The translations under genes were made by a program, and so were the position numbers. This document shows positions 7,819 to 22,496 of a stretch of 64,000 bases of DNA, one piece after another. The stretch lies in contig BSDZ01000018.1 of NCBI GenBank assembly GCA_030268105.1, positions 53,988-117,987 of the forward strand, written 5' to 3'. The stretch is from Volvox africanus. Taxonomy: Eukaryota > Chlorophyta > Chlorophyceae > Chlamydomonadales > Volvocaceae. Each line of letters opens with the position of its first letter. Position 1 is the first letter of the stretch. A model generated the notes under the pieces. That model ran no database searches. It was not told where the DNA came from and saw only the letters and a program-made list of their open reading frames with translations.

Positions 7819-10276
7819 ATGCGGCTACTTCCCGTACTACTTCCCGTAGCTCCCATGCGGCTACTTCCCATACTAGTACCTCCAGTACCTTCATACACGG
7901 TTGTCTCTGGTGCTATCGGTTCACAGGTATCGGTATCGGTATCGGTATCGGTTCACAGGTATCTCTGCCCTTACTATTCCTGTGTCAACATGCACTCAGC
8001 ATGGAGTGATACTCATGTTCAATAGCAGGAGGCAGATTGTGCTTCATGTGCCACTCTCCCGTACCCAATATTCTGTAGCATGGTGTTTCGTCCCGTCCAT
8101 CTCCTCCACCCCCTCGGGATGAACACCATCATCCTCCACAAATTGACGTCACCTGACTGTGACACATGTCCTGGTGCCCTGCGGCATTGTAGTCGTGATA
8201 TCCATCTTCACTCCTCGAAGTTCCTTTTTGCCGTCATAGTTTCCGTCGTGCTCGCCATCATCATCAACATCATCATCAGCACCAGTATCACCCAATCTCG
8301 CTCGGGTCTTCTCCCTGACGGATCCGCTCTGTTGCTTGACCCAGCTCGTCCATCTTCTTGCTTGTGGGTGTCATGATCTACGATCCGTTGGTTTGTGCCG
8401 TATGTTCTTCAGCCTCTGCACGGGCATCGCCAGCCTCCTGCCAATCCGTCCAACTTGACATGGTTTGTGCCTACACACACCGATCCTCTGGGAATCAGCA
8501 TGCTGTACATCCTTCGGAGTCTTCTTCGGCCTAACTCCACCCATACCTCCTCTGATCCGCTCTACTGGCTTCTCGGTACGTGACTAGATGCATGTGCATG
8601 TTGCATGTGCATGATGACGGACGTGACGACAAGCCGCCGACATTTGCAATGTGGGAAAATACAGGTTGGCCGAGCCTTTAGGGCTTAATAGCTACGCTGC
8701 TTGGTCGTATAGTTTCGCGTGCATGCCGCACATCCTTCGCGGTCTTCTTCGGCATAGTTCCACGCACATCACGTATCCACTCTACTGGCTTCTCAGATTC
8801 GTGACCAGATGCATGCACCACACGGTTTCGCCTTGACATGGTGCATTCGCCGCACTTCACGGAAATGGATGCCTTTCTCGACTTCATGTCAATCCCCTTC
8901 ACTAATCCATTCTCAACAAACCTTTCCAAGCCCTCCATTGCAAAATTGCGAGAACGTGAAGAGACAAGATACAAGAAACAGAACGTGGATGGGTCGCATG
9001 TTGTGACGCGACATGGCATGTGGATAAACCGGCCGAATGGATTGGCGAAAGTTGAGAAGCAATGTGATGTAGGAACGAACCGTGTAGAGCTGGACGTTTT
9101 GGAAAATAGCGACCGTTTTGGGGATAAGTAGTAGGCCACAGCCGAAACCGATCTCGCCTGCCGGTAGGAATGAACCAGAGCAACTGCTCTGGTTCATTGA
9201 TTGGATGCTACAACTGCTGCTGCTTACTGTGATGATGGCGAGCACAACGGAATCCAACACGGCAATGATAAGCACGTTCAGCATTTATACGATGAAGATG
9301 GAGGACAACCACGACGAGAGCAGGGTTGACGCCGTGGACAAGCATGCTGAAAACCGATAAAACTAAACTGCAAAAAATATAAATGTGTAATTATGTAAAA
9401 TGCTGTAATTGTGTAAGCAATTTAGTTTTAGTTTTTCACCTTCTTCTGGTGTTTGAACAACTTGCATCTAGTTTGTGTATTTCAGTTGCTTATTTTAAAT
9501 GTGGGGACTTTCTCGTGGTAAAATGAACTTTAACTTGCCCATATAGTTCCTGTACAACTGAATATTTCAATTTCCGTCAAAACCATAAATCATAATTGTG
9601 CCGGCTGTAAAATGCTAAACTGCTTGTATAGTCGCGTTTTTCACCGTTTTGAAATAGTTTTATACTAGCCAGTATATTGTGCGTGCATATATTTGTATAA
9701 ATTGCATGTCAGTTCTTTATACTCAAAGTGAGGACTTTACTTTTGTATCAACGAAATAAAACTGCCCTCATTTGTACTGTACAGTTGAATATTTTCATAA
9801 CAAAAATCAAAATGGCTTCGAAAAGTAAGACTGCTTATGTAACAGGAAAAGCAAATCGTCAGAACCATTCATCATGGTGCCGGCTGTGAAATGTAAAATG
9901 TGCTTTTGATATGGCTGTACCAATATAGCTTTTCATCGTTTTGAATTTCATTTTGAACTGCTTGCAACTTTTTGTGGTGTTTTACTGGAAATTTTCTCAG
10001 TATGATGGGCACTTTCTTGTGTTGAAACGAAATTTTACTGGCCCTTACTTGCTCTTTTGAATAGGGTAACAGATACGACGCGGATGAATTGAAAAAATGT
10101 TACAACAAAGGAAGGCACTAGCAGTGTATAGTTGCTTGAATGGAATAACAAACAATTAAGGAAACAAAGTATATGTAAAACCATAAGAAGGGAACATCCT
10201 AGATTACCCAACAACTTGTACCAATGCCCATCACTATATCCCGTTCATTAAGTATTTCCTGTATCTCTCGAACCAT
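7819..10276 (+). repeat. Array unit U4 (2458 bp, long form, type C)
   Basis: Carries all type C markers and the full hairpin (9169-9198), isolated among short units. One T is missing at about 7890 (CCAGTACCTTCATAC), explaining 2458 instead of 2459 bp. Private change: AATCCAACAC near 9251. Confidence 0.95.
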
Positions 10277-12720
10277 ATGCGGCTACTTCCCGTACTACTT
10301 CCCGTAGCTCCCATGCGGCTACTTCCCGTACTAGTACCTCCAGTACCTTTCATACACGGTTGTCTCTGGTGCTATCGGTTCACAGGTATCGGTATCGGTA
10401 TCGGTATCGGTTCACAGGTATCTCTGCCCTTACTATTCCTGTGTCAACATGCGCTCAGCATGGAGTGATACTCATGTTCAATAGCAGGAGGCAGATTGTG
10501 CTTCATGTGCCACTCTCCCGTACCCAATATTCTGTAGCATGGTGTTTCGTCCCGTCCATCTCCTCCACCCCCTCGGGATGAACACCATCATCCTCCACAA
10601 ATTGACGTCACCTGACTGTGACACATGTCCTGGTGCCCTGCGGCATTGTAGTCGTGATATCCATCTTCACTCCTCGAAGTTCCTTTTTGCCGTCATAGTT
10701 TCCGTCGTGCTCGCCATCATCATCAACATCATCATCAGCACCAGTATCACCCAATCTCGCTCGGGTCTTGTCCCTGACGGATCCGCTCTGTTGCTTGACC
10801 CAGCTCGTCCATCTTCTTGCTTGTGGGTGTCATGATCTACGATCCGTTGGTTTGTGCCGTATGTTCTTCAGCCTCTGCACGGGCATCGCCAGCCTCCTGC
10901 GAATCCGTCCAACTTGACATGGTTTGTGCCTACACACACCGATCCTCTGGGAATCAGCATGCTGTACATCCTTCGGAGTCTTCTTCGGCCTAACTCCACC
11001 CATACCTCCTCTGATCCGCTCTACTGGCTTCTCGGTACGTGACTAGATGCATGTGCATGTTGCATGTGCATGATGACGGACGTGACGACAAGCCGCCGAC
11101 ATTTGCAATGTGGGAAAATACAGGTTGGCCGAGCCTTTAGGGCTTAATAGCTACGCTGCTTGGTCGTATAGTTTCGCGTGCATGCCGCACATCCTTCGCG
11201 GTCTTCTTCGGCATAGTTCCACGCACATCACGTATCCACTCTACTGGCTTCTCAGATTCGTGACCAGATGCATGCACCACACGGTTTCGCCTTGACATGG
11301 TGCATTCGCCGCACTTCACGGAAATGGATGCCTTTCTCGACTTCATGTCAATCCCCTTCACTAATCCATTCTCAACAAACCTTTCCAAGCCCTCCATTGC
11401 AAAATTGCGAGAACGTGAAGAGACAAGATACAAGAAACAGAACGTGGATGGGTCGCATGTTGTGACGCGACATGGCATGTGGATAAACCGGCCGAATGGA
11501 TTGGCGAAAGTTGAGAAGCAATGTGATGTAGGAACGAACCGTGTAGAGCTGGACGTTTTGGAAAATAGCGACCGTTTTGGGGATAAGTAGTAGGCCACAG
11601 CCGAAACCGATCTCGCCTGCCGGTAGGAATGAACCAGAGCAAGATTGGATGCTACAACTGCTGCTGCTTACTGTGATGATGGCGAGCACAACGGAATCCA
11701 GCACGGCAATGATAAGCACGTACAGCATTTATACGATGAAGATGGAGGACAACCACGACGAGAGCAGGGTTGACGCCGTGGACAAGCATGCTGAAAACCG
11801 ATAAAACTAAACTGCAAAAAATATAAATGTGTAATTATGTAAAATGCTGTAATTGTGTAAGCAATTTAGTTTTAGTTTTTCACCTTCTTCTGGTGTTTGA
11901 ACAACTTGCATCTAGTTTGTGTATTTCAGTTGCTTATTTTAAATGTGGGGACTTTCTCGTGGTAAAATGAACTTTAACTTGCCCATATAGTTCCTGTACA
12001 ACTGAATATTTCAATTTCCGTCAAAACCATAAATCATAATTGTGCCGGCTGTAAAATGCTAAACTGCTTGTATAGTCGCGTTTTTCACCGTTTTGAAATA
12101 GTTTTATACTAGCCAGTATATTGTGCGTGCATATATTTGTATAAATTGCATGTCAGTTCTTTATACTCAAAGTGAGGACTTTACTTTTGTATCAACGAAA
12201 TAAAACTGCCCTCATTTGTACTGTACAGTTGAATATTTTCATAACAAAAATCAAAATGGCTTCGAAAAGTAAGACTGCTTATGTAACAGGAAAAGCAAAT
12301 CGTCAGAACCATTCATCATGGTGCCGGCTGTGAAATGTAAAATGTGCTTTTGATATGGCTGTACCAATATAGCTTTTCATCGTTTTGAATTTCATTTTGA
12401 ACTGCTTGCAACTTTTTGTGGTGTTTTACTGGAAATTTTCTCAGTATGATGGGCACTTTCTTGTGTTGAAACGAAATTTTACTGGCCCTTACTTGCTCTT
12501 TTGAATAGGGTAACAGATACGACGCGGATGAATTGAAAAAATGTTACAACAAAGGAAGGCACTAGCAGTGTATAGTTGCTTGAATGGAATAACAAACAAT
12601 TAAGGAAACAAAGTATATGTAAAACCATAAGAAGGGAACATCCTAGATTACCCAACAACTTGTACCAATGCCCATCACTATATCCCGTTCATTAAGTATT
12701 TCCTGTATCTCTCGAACCAT
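10277..12720 (+). repeat. Array unit U5 (2444 bp, short form)
   Basis: Short form with CCCGTACTAG and ACTATTCC, a combination otherwise typical of the right side of the array, plus CTTGTCCCTGAC. It has ACGTACAGC near 11720, shared only with U6 and U7. Confidence 0.95.
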
Positions 12721-15164
12721 ATGCGGCTACTTCCCGTACTACTTCCCGTAGCTCCCATGCGGCTACTTCCCATACTAGTACCTCCAGTACCTTTCATACA
12801 CGGTTGTCTCTGGTGCTATCGGTTCACAGGTATCGGTATCGGTATCGGTATCGGTTCACAGGTATCTCTGCCCTTACTCTTCCTGTGTCAACATGCGCTC
12901 AGCATGGAGTGATACTCATGTTCAATAGCAGGAGGCAGATTGTGCTTCATGTGCCACTCTCCCGTACCCAATATTCTGTAGCATGGTGTTTCGTCCCGTC
13001 CATCTCCTCCACCCCCTCGGGATGAACACCATCATCCTCCACAAATTGACGTCACCTGACTGTGACACATGTCCTGGTGCCCTGCGGCATTGTAGTCGTG
13101 ATATCCATCTTCACTCCTCGAAGTTCCTTTTTGCCGTCATAGTTTCCGTCGTGCTCGCCATCATCATCAACATCATCATCAGCACCAGTATCACCCAATC
13201 TCGCTCGGGTCTTGTCCCTGACGGATCCGCTCTGTTGCTTGACCCAGCTCGTCCATCTTCTTGCTTGTGGGTGTCATGATCTACGATCCGTTGGTTTGTG
13301 CCGTATGTTCTTCAGCCTCTGCACGGGCATCGCCAGCCTCCTGCGAATCCGTCCAACTTGACATGGTTTGTGCCTACACACACCGATCCTCTGGGAATCA
13401 GCATGCTGTACATCCTTCGGAGTCTTCTTCGGCCTAACTCCACCCATACCTCCTCTGATCCGCTCTACTGGCTTCTCGGTACGTGACTAGATGCATGTGC
13501 ATGTTGCATGTGCATGATGACGGACGTGACGACAAGCCGCCGACATTTGCAATGTGGGAAAATACAGGTTGGCCGAGCCTTTAGGGCTTAATAGCTACGC
13601 TGCTTGGTCGTATAGTTTCGCGTGCATGCCGCACATCCTTCGCGGTCTTCTTCGGCATAGTTCCACGCACATCACGTATCCACTCTACTGGCTTCTCAGA
13701 TTCGTGACCAGATGCATGCACCACACGGTTTCGCCTTGACATGGTGCATTCGCCGCACTTCACGGAAATGGATGCCTTTCTCGACTTCATGTCAATCCCC
13801 TTCACTAATCCATTCTCAACAAACCTTTCCAAGCCCTCCATTGCAAAATTGCGAGAACGTGAAGAGACAAGATACAAGAAACAGAACGTGGATGGGTCGC
13901 ATGTTGTGACGCGACATGGCATGTGGATAAACCGGCCGAATGGATTGGCGAAAGTTGAGAAGCAATGTGATGTAGGAACGAACCGTGTAGAGCTGGACGT
14001 TTTGGAAAATAGCGACCGTTTTGGGGATAAGTAGTAGGCCACAGCCGAAACCGATCTCGCCTGCCGGTAGGAATGAACCAGAGCAAGATTGGATGCTACA
14101 ACTGCTGCTGCTTACTGTGATGATGGCGAGCACAACGGAATCCAGCACGGCAATGATAAGCACGTACAGCATTTATACGATGAAGATGGAGGACAACCAC
14201 GACGAGAGCAGGGTTGACGCCGTGGACAAGCATGCTGAAAACCGATAAAACTAAACTGCAAAAAATATAAATGTGTAATTATGTAAAATGCTGTAATTGT
14301 GTAAGCAATTTAGTTTTAGTTTTTCACCTTCTTCTGGTGTTTGAACAACTTGCATCTAGTTTGTGTATTTCAGTTGCTTATTTTAAATGTGGGGACTTTC
14401 TCGTGGTAAAATGAACTTTAACTTGCCCATATAGTTCCTGTACAACTGAATATTTCAATTTCCGTCAAAACCATAAATCATAATTGTGCCGGCTGTAAAA
14501 TGCTAAACTGCTTGTATAGTCGCGTTTTTCACCGTTTTGAAATAGTTTTATACTAGCCAGTATATTGTGCGTGCATATATTTGTATAAATTGCATGTCAG
14601 TTCTTTATACTCAAAGTGAGGACTTTACTTTTGTATCAACGAAATAAAACTGCCCTCATTTGTACTGTACAGTTGAATATTTTCATAACAAAAATCAAAA
14701 TGGCTTCGAAAAGTAAGACTGCTTATGTAACAGGAAAAGCAAATCGTCAGAACCATTCATCATGGTGCCGGCTGTGAAATGTAAAATGTGCTTTTGATAT
14801 GGCTGTACCAATATAGCTTTTCATCGTTTTGAATTTCATTTTGAACTGCTTGCAACTTTTTGTGGTGTTTTACTGGAAATTTTCTCAGTATGATGGGCAC
14901 TTTCTTGTGTTGAAACGAAATTTTACTGGCCCTTACTTGCTCTTTTGAATAGGGTAACAGATACGACGCGGATGAATTGAAAAAATGTTACAACAAAGGA
15001 AGGCACTAGCAGTGTATAGTTGCTTGAATGGAATAACAAACAATTAAGGAAACAAAGTATATGTAAAACCATAAGAAGGGAACATCCTAGATTACCCAAC
15101 AACTTGTACCAATGCCCATCACTATATCCCGTTCATTAAGTATTTCCTGTATCTCTCGAACCAT
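12721..15164 (+). repeat. Array unit U6 (2444 bp, short form)
   Basis: U2-like markers (CCCATACTAG, ACTCTTCC) plus the ACGTACAGC variant near 14164, shared with its neighbours U5 and U7. Confidence 0.95.
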
Positions 15165-17608
15165 ATGCGGCTACTTCCCGTACTACTTCCCGTAGCTCCC
15201 ATGCGGCTACTTCCCATACTAGTACCTCCAGTACCTTTCATACACGGTTGTCTCTGGTGCTATCGGTTCACAGGTATCGGTATCGGTATCGGTATCGGTT
15301 CACAGGTATCTCTGCCCTTACTCTTCCTGTGTCAACATGCGCTCAGCATGGAGTGATACTCATGTTCAATAGCAGGAGGCAGATTGTGCTTCATGTGCCA
15401 CTCTCCCGTACCCAATATTCTGTAGCATGGTGTTTCGTCCCGTCCATCTCCTCCACCCCCTCGGGATGAACACCATCATCCTCCACAAATTGACGTCACC
15501 TGACTGTGACACATGTCCTGGTGCCCTGCGGCATTGTAGTCGTGATATCCATCTTCACTCCTCGAAGTTCCTTTTTGCCGTCATAGTTTCCGTCGTGCTC
15601 GCCATCATCATCAACATCATCATCAGCACCAGTATCACCCAATCTCGCTCGGGTCTTGTCCCTGACGGATCCGCTCTGTTGCTTGACCCAGCTCGTCCAT
15701 CTTCTTGCTTGTGGGTGTCATGATCTACGATCCGTTGGTTTGTGCCGTATGTTCTTCAGCCTCTGCACGGGCATCGCCAGCCTCCTGCGAATCCGTCCAA
15801 CTTGACATGGTTTGTGCCTACACACACCGATCCTCTGGGAATCAGCATGCTGTACATCCTTCGGAGTCTTCTTCGGCCTAACTCCACCCATACCTCCTCT
15901 GATCCGCTCTACTGGCTTCTCGGTACGTGACTAGATGCATGTGCATGTTGCATGTGCATGATGACGGACGTGACGACAAGCCGCCGACATTTGCAATGTG
16001 GGAAAATACAGGTTGGCCGAGCCTTTAGGGCTTAATAGCTACGCTGCTTGGTCGTATAGTTTCGCGTGCATGCCGCACATCCTTCGCGGTCTTCTTCGGC
16101 ATAGTTCCACGCACATCACGTATCCACTCTACTGGCTTCTCAGATTCGTGACCAGATGCATGCACCACACGGTTTCGCCTTGACATGGTGCATTCGCCGC
16201 ACTTCACGGAAATGGATGCCTTTCTCGACTTCATGTCAATCCCCTTCACTAATCCATTCTCAACAAACCTTTCCAAGCCCTCCATTGCAAAATTGCGAGA
16301 ACGTGAAGAGACAAGATACAAGAAACAGAACGTGGATGGGTCGCATGTTGTGACGCGACATGGCATGTGGATAAACCGGCCGAATGGATTGGCGAAAGTT
16401 GAGAAGCAATGTGATGTAGGAACGAACCGTGTAGAGCTGGACGTTTTGGAAAATAGCGACCGTTTTGGGGATAAGTAGTAGGCCACAGCCGAAACCGATC
16501 TCGCCTGCCGGTAGGAATGAACCAGAGCAAGATTGGATGCTACAACTGCTGCTGCTTACTGTGATGATGGCGAGCACAACGGAATCCAGCACGGCAATGA
16601 TAAGCACGTACAGCATTTATACGATGAAGATGGAGGACAACCACGACGAGAGCAGGGTTGACGCCGTGGACAAGCATGCTGAAAACCGATAAAACTAAAC
16701 TGCAAAAAATATAAATGTGTAATTATGTAAAATGCTGTAATTGTGTAAGCAATTTAGTTTTAGTTTTTCACCTTCTTCTGGTGTTTGAACAACTTGCATC
16801 TAGTTTGTGTATTTCAGTTGCTTATTTTAAATGTGGGGACTTTCTCGTGGTAAAATGAACTTTAACTTGCCCATATAGTTCCTGTACAACTGAATATTTC
16901 AATTTCCGTCAAAACCATAAATCATAATTGTGCCGGCTGTAAAATGCTAAACTGCTTGTATAGTCGCGTTTTTCACCGTTTTGAAATAGTTTTATACTAG
17001 CCAGTATATTGTGCGTGCATATATTTGTATAAATTGCATGTCAGTTCTTTATACTCAAAGTGAGGACTTTACTTTTGTATCAACGAAATAAAACTGCCCT
17101 CATTTGTACTGTACAGTTGAATATTTTCATAACAAAAATCAAAATGGCTTCGAAAAGTAAGACTGCTTATGTAACAGGAAAAGCAAATCGTCAGAACCAT
17201 TCATCATGGTGCCGGCTGTGAAATGTAAAATGTGCTTTTGATATGGCTGTACCAATATAGCTTTTCATCGTTTTGAATTTCATTTTGAACTGCTTGCAAC
17301 TTTTTGTGGTGTTTTACTGGAAATTTTCTCAGTATGATGGGCACTTTCTTGTGTTGAAACGAAATTTTACTGGCCCTTACTTGCTCTTTTGAATAGGGTA
17401 ACAGATACGACGCGGATGAATTGAAAAAATGTTACAACAAAGGAAGGCACTAGCAGTGTATAGTTGCTTGAATGGAATAACAAACAATTAAGGAAACAAA
17501 GTATATGTAAAACCATAAGAAGGGAACATCCTAGATTACCCAACAACTTGTACCAATGCCCATCACTATATCCCGTTCATTAAGTATTTCCTGTATCTCT
17601 CGAACCAT
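15165..17608 (+). repeat. Array unit U7 (2444 bp, short form)
   Basis: Same markers as U6, including ACGTACAGC near 16608. Adjacent copies U5-U7 sharing this change suggest local duplication or conversion. Confidence 0.95.
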
Positions 17609-20052
17609 ATGCGGCTACTTCCCGTACTACTTCCCGTAGCTCCCATGCGGCTACTTCCCGTACTAGTACCTCCAGTACCTTTCATACACGGTTGTCTCTG
17701 GTGCTATCGGTTCACAGGTATCGGTATCGGTATCGGTATCGGTTCACAGGTATCTCTGCCCTTACTATTCCTGTGTCAACATGCGCTCAGCATGGAGTGA
17801 TACTCATGTTCAATAGCAGGAGGCAGATTGTGCTTCATGTGCCACTCTCCCATACCCAATATTCTGTAGCATGGTGTTTCGTCCCGTCCATCTCCTCCAC
17901 CCCCTCGGGATGAACACCATCATCCTCCACAAATTGACGTCACCTGACTGTGACACATGTCCTGGTGCCCTGCGGCATTGTAGTCGTGATATCCATCTTC
18001 ACTCCTCGAAGTTCCTTTTTGCCGTCATAGTTTCCGTCGTGCTCGCCATCATCATCAACATCATCATCAGCACCAGTATCACCCAATCTCGCTCGGGTCT
18101 TGTCCCTGACGGATCCGCTCTGTTGCTTGACCCAGCTCGTCCATCTTCTTGCTTGTGGGTGTCATGATCTACGATCCGTTGGTTTGTGCCGTATGTTCTT
18201 CAGCCTCTGCACGGGCATCGCCAGCCTCCTGCGAATCCGTCCAACTTGACATGGTTTGTGCCTACACACACCGATCCTCTGGGAATCAGCATGCTGTACA
18301 TCCTTCGGAGTCTTCTTCGGCCTAACTCCACCCATACCTCCTCTGATCCGCTCTACTGGCTTCTCGGTACGTGACTAGATGCATGTGCATGTTGCATGTG
18401 CATGATGACGGACGTGACGACAAGCCGCCGACATTTGCAATGTGGGAAAATACAGGTTGGCCGAGCCTTTAGGGCTTAATAGCTACGCTGCTTGGTCGTA
18501 TAGTTTCGCGTGCATGCCGCACATCCTTCGCGGTCTTCTTCGGCATAGTTCCACGCACATCACGTATCCACTCTACTGGCTTCTCAGATTCGTGACCAGA
18601 TGCATGCACCACACGGTTTCGCCTTGACATGGTGCATTCGCCGCACTTCACGGAAATGGATGCCTTTCTCGACTTCATGTCAATCCCCTTCACTAATCCA
18701 TTCTCAACAAACCTTTCCAAGCCCTCCATTGCAAAATTGCGAGAACGTGAAGAGACAAGATACAAGAAACAGAACGTGGATGGGTCGCATGTTGTGACGC
18801 GACATGGCATGTGGATAAACCGGCCGAATGGATTGGCGAAAGTTGAGAAGCAATGTGATGTAGGAACGAACCGTGTAGAGCTGGACGTTTTGGAAAATAG
18901 CGACCGTTTTGGGGATAAGTAGTAGGCCACAGCCGAAACCGATCTCGCCTGCCGGTAGGAATGAACCAGAGCAAGATTGGATGCTACAACTGCTGCTGCT
19001 TACTGTGATGATGGCGAGCACAACGGAATCCAGCACGGCAATGATAAGCACGTTCAGCATTTATACGATGAAGATGGAGGACAACCACGACGAGAGCAGG
19101 GTTGACGCCGTGGACAAGCATGCTGAAATCCGATAAAACTAAACTGCAAAAAATATAAATGTGTAATTATGTAAAATGCTGTAATTGTGTAAGCAATTTA
19201 GTTTTAGTTTTTCACCTTCTTCTGGTGTTTGAACAACTTGCATCTAGTTTGTGTATTTCAGTTGCTTATTTTAAATGTGGGGACTTTCTCGTGGTAAAAT
19301 GAACTTTAACTTGCCCATATAGTTCCTGTACAACTGAATATTTCAATTTCCGTCAAAACCATAAATCATAATTGTGCCGGCTGTAAAATGCTAAACTGCT
19401 TGTATAGTCGCGTTTTTCACCGTTTTGAAATAGTTTTATACTAGCCAGTATATTGTGCGTGCATATATTTGTATAAATTGCATGTCAGTTCTTTATACTC
19501 AAAGTGAGGACTTTACTTTTGTATCAACGAAATAAAACTGCCCTCATTTGTACTGTACAGTTGAATATTTTCATAACAAAAATCAAAATGGCTTCGAAAA
19601 GTAAGACTGCTTATGTAACAGGAAAAGCAAATCGTCAGAACCATTCATCATGGTGCCGGCTGTGAAATGTAAAATGTGCTTTTGATATGGCTGTACCAAT
19701 ATAGCTTTTCATCGTTTTGAATTTCATTTTGAACTGCTTGCAACTTTTTGTGGTGTTTTACTGGAAATTTTCTCAGTATGATGGGCACTTTCTTGTGTTG
19801 AAACGAAATTTTACTGGCCCTTACTTGCTCTTTTGAATAGGGTAACAGATACGACGCGGATGAATTGAAAAAATGTTACAACAAAGGAAGGCACTAGCAG
19901 TGTATAGTTGCTTGAATGGAATAACAAACAATTAAGGAAACAAAGTATATGTAAAACCATAAGAAGGGAACATCCTAGATTACCCAACAACTTGTACCAA
20001 TGCCCATCACTATATCCCGTTCATTAAGTATTTCCTGTATCTCTCGAACCAT
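17609..20052 (+). repeat. Array unit U8 (2444 bp, short form)
   Basis: Like U5 in having CCCGTACTAG and ACTATTCC. Private changes: CTCCCATACCC near 17849 and GAAATCCGAT near 19126. Confidence 0.95.
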
Positions 20053-22496
20053 ATGCGGCTACTTCCCGTACTACTTCCCGTAGCTCCCATGCGGCTACTT
20101 CCCATACTAGTACCTCCAGTACCTTTCATACACGGTTGTCTCTGGTGCTATCGGTTCACAGGTATCGGTATCGGTATCGGTATCGGTTCACAGGTATCTC
20201 TGCCCTTACTCTTCCTGTGTCAACATGCGCTCAGCATGGAGTGATACTCATGTTCAATAGCAGGAGGCAGATTGTGCTTCATGTGCCACTCTCCCGTACC
20301 CAATATTCTGTAGCATGGTGTTTCGTCCCGTCCATCTCCTCCACCCCCTCGGGATGAACACCATCATCCTCCACAAATTGACGTCACCTGACTGTGACAC
20401 ATGTCCTGGTGCCCTGCGGCATTGTAGTCGTGATATCCATCTTCACTCCTCGAAGTTCCTTTTTGCCGTCATAGTTTCCGTCGTGCTCGCCATCATCATC
20501 AACATCATCATCAGCACCAGTATCACCCAATCTCGCTCGGGTCTTGTCCCTGACGGATCCGCTCTGTTGCTTGACCCAGCTCGTCCATCTTCTTGCTTGT
20601 GGGTGTCATGATCTACGATCCGTTGGTTTGTGCCGTATGTTCTTCAGCCTCTGCACGGGCATCGCCAGCCTCCTGCGAATCCGTCCAACTTGACATGGTT
20701 TGTGCCTACACACACCGATCCTCTGGGAATCAGCATGCTGTACATCCTTCGGAGTCTTCTTCGGCCTAACTCCACCCATACCTCCTCTGATCCGCTCTAC
20801 TGGCTTCTCGGTACGTGACTAGATGCATGTGCATGTTGCATGTGCATGATGACGGACGTGACGACAAGCCGCCGACATTTGCAATGTGGGAAAATACAGG
20901 TTGGCCGAGCCTTTAGGGCTTAATAGCTACGCTGCTTGGTCGTATAGTTTCGCGTGCATGCCGCACATCCTTCGCGGTCTTCTTCGGCATAGTTCCACGC
21001 ACATCACGTATCCACTCTACTGGCTTCTCAGATTCGTGACCAGATGCATGCACCACACGGTTTCGCCTTGACATGGTGCATTCGCCGCACTTCACGGAAA
21101 TGGATGCCTTTCTCGACTTCATGTCAATCCCCTTCACTAATCCATTCTCAACAAACCTTTCCAAGCCCTCCATTGCAAAATTGCGAGAACGTGAAGAGAC
21201 AAGATACAAGAAACAGAACGTGGATGGGTCGCATGTTGTGACGCGACATGGCATGTGGATAAACCGGCCGAATGGATTGGCGAAAGTTGAGAAGCAATGT
21301 GATGTAGGAACGAACCGTGTAGAGCTGGACGTTTTGGAAAATAGCGACCGTTTTGGGGATAAGTAGTAGGCCACAGCCGAAACCGATCTCGCCTGCCGGT
21401 AGGAATGAACCAGAGCAAGATTGGATGCTACAACTGCTGCTGCTTACTGTGATGATGGCGAGCACAACGGAATCCAGCACGGCAATGATAAGCACGTTCA
21501 GCATTTATACGATGAAGATGGAGGACAACCACGACGAGAGCAGGGTTGACGCCGTGGACAAGCATGCTGAAAACCGATAAAACTAAACTGCAAAAAATAT
21601 AAATGTGTAATTATGTAAAATGCTGTAATTGTGTAAGCAATTTAGTTTTAGTTTTTCACCTTCTTCTGGTGTTTGAACAACTTGCATCTAGTTTGTGTAT
21701 TTCAGTTGCTTATTTTAAATGTGGGGACTTTCTCGTGGTAAAATGAACTTTAACTTGCCCATATAGTTCCTGTACAACTGAATATTTCAATTTCCGTCAA
21801 AACCATAAATCATAATTGTGCCGGCTGTAAAATGCTAAACTGCTTGTATAGTCGCGTTTTTCACCGTTTTGAAATAGTTTTATACTAGCCAGTATATTGT
21901 GCGTGCATATATTTGTATAAATTGCATGTCAGTTCTTTATACTCAAAGTGAGGACTTTACTTTTGTATCAACGAAATAAAACTGCCCTCATTTGTACTGT
22001 ACAGTTGAATATTTTCATAACAAAAATCAAAATGGCTTCGAAAAGTAAGACTGCTTATGTAACAGGAAAAGCAAATCGTCAGAACCATTCATCATGGTGC
22101 CGGCTGTGAAATGTAAAATGTGCTTTTGATATGGCTGTACCAATATAGCTTTTCATCGTTTTGAATTTCATTTTGAACTGCTTGCAACTTTTTGTGGTGT
22201 TTTACTGGAAATTTTCTCAGTATGATGGGCACTTTCTTGTGTTGAAACGAAATTTTACTGGCCCTTACTTGCTCTTTTGAATAGGGTAACAGATACGACG
22301 CGGATGAATTGAAAAAATGTTACAACAAAGGAAGGCACTAGCAGTGTATAGTTGCTTGAATGGAATAACAAACAATTAAGGAAACAAAGTATATGTAAAA
22401 CCATAAGAAGGGAACATCCTAGATTACCCAACAACTTGTACCAATGCCCATCACTATATCCCGTTCATTAAGTATTTCCTGTATCTCTCGAACCAT
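20053..22496 (+). repeat. Array unit U9 (2444 bp, short form)
   Basis: Canonical left-block unit with CCCATACTAG, ACTCTTCC, CTTGTCCCTGAC, TATCCACTC and no hairpin arm. No private change noticed. Confidence 0.95.

Noticed and set aside
7819..8025. Frame variant in U4
   Set aside because: Caused by a one-base deletion near 7890 in an already non-coding stretch.
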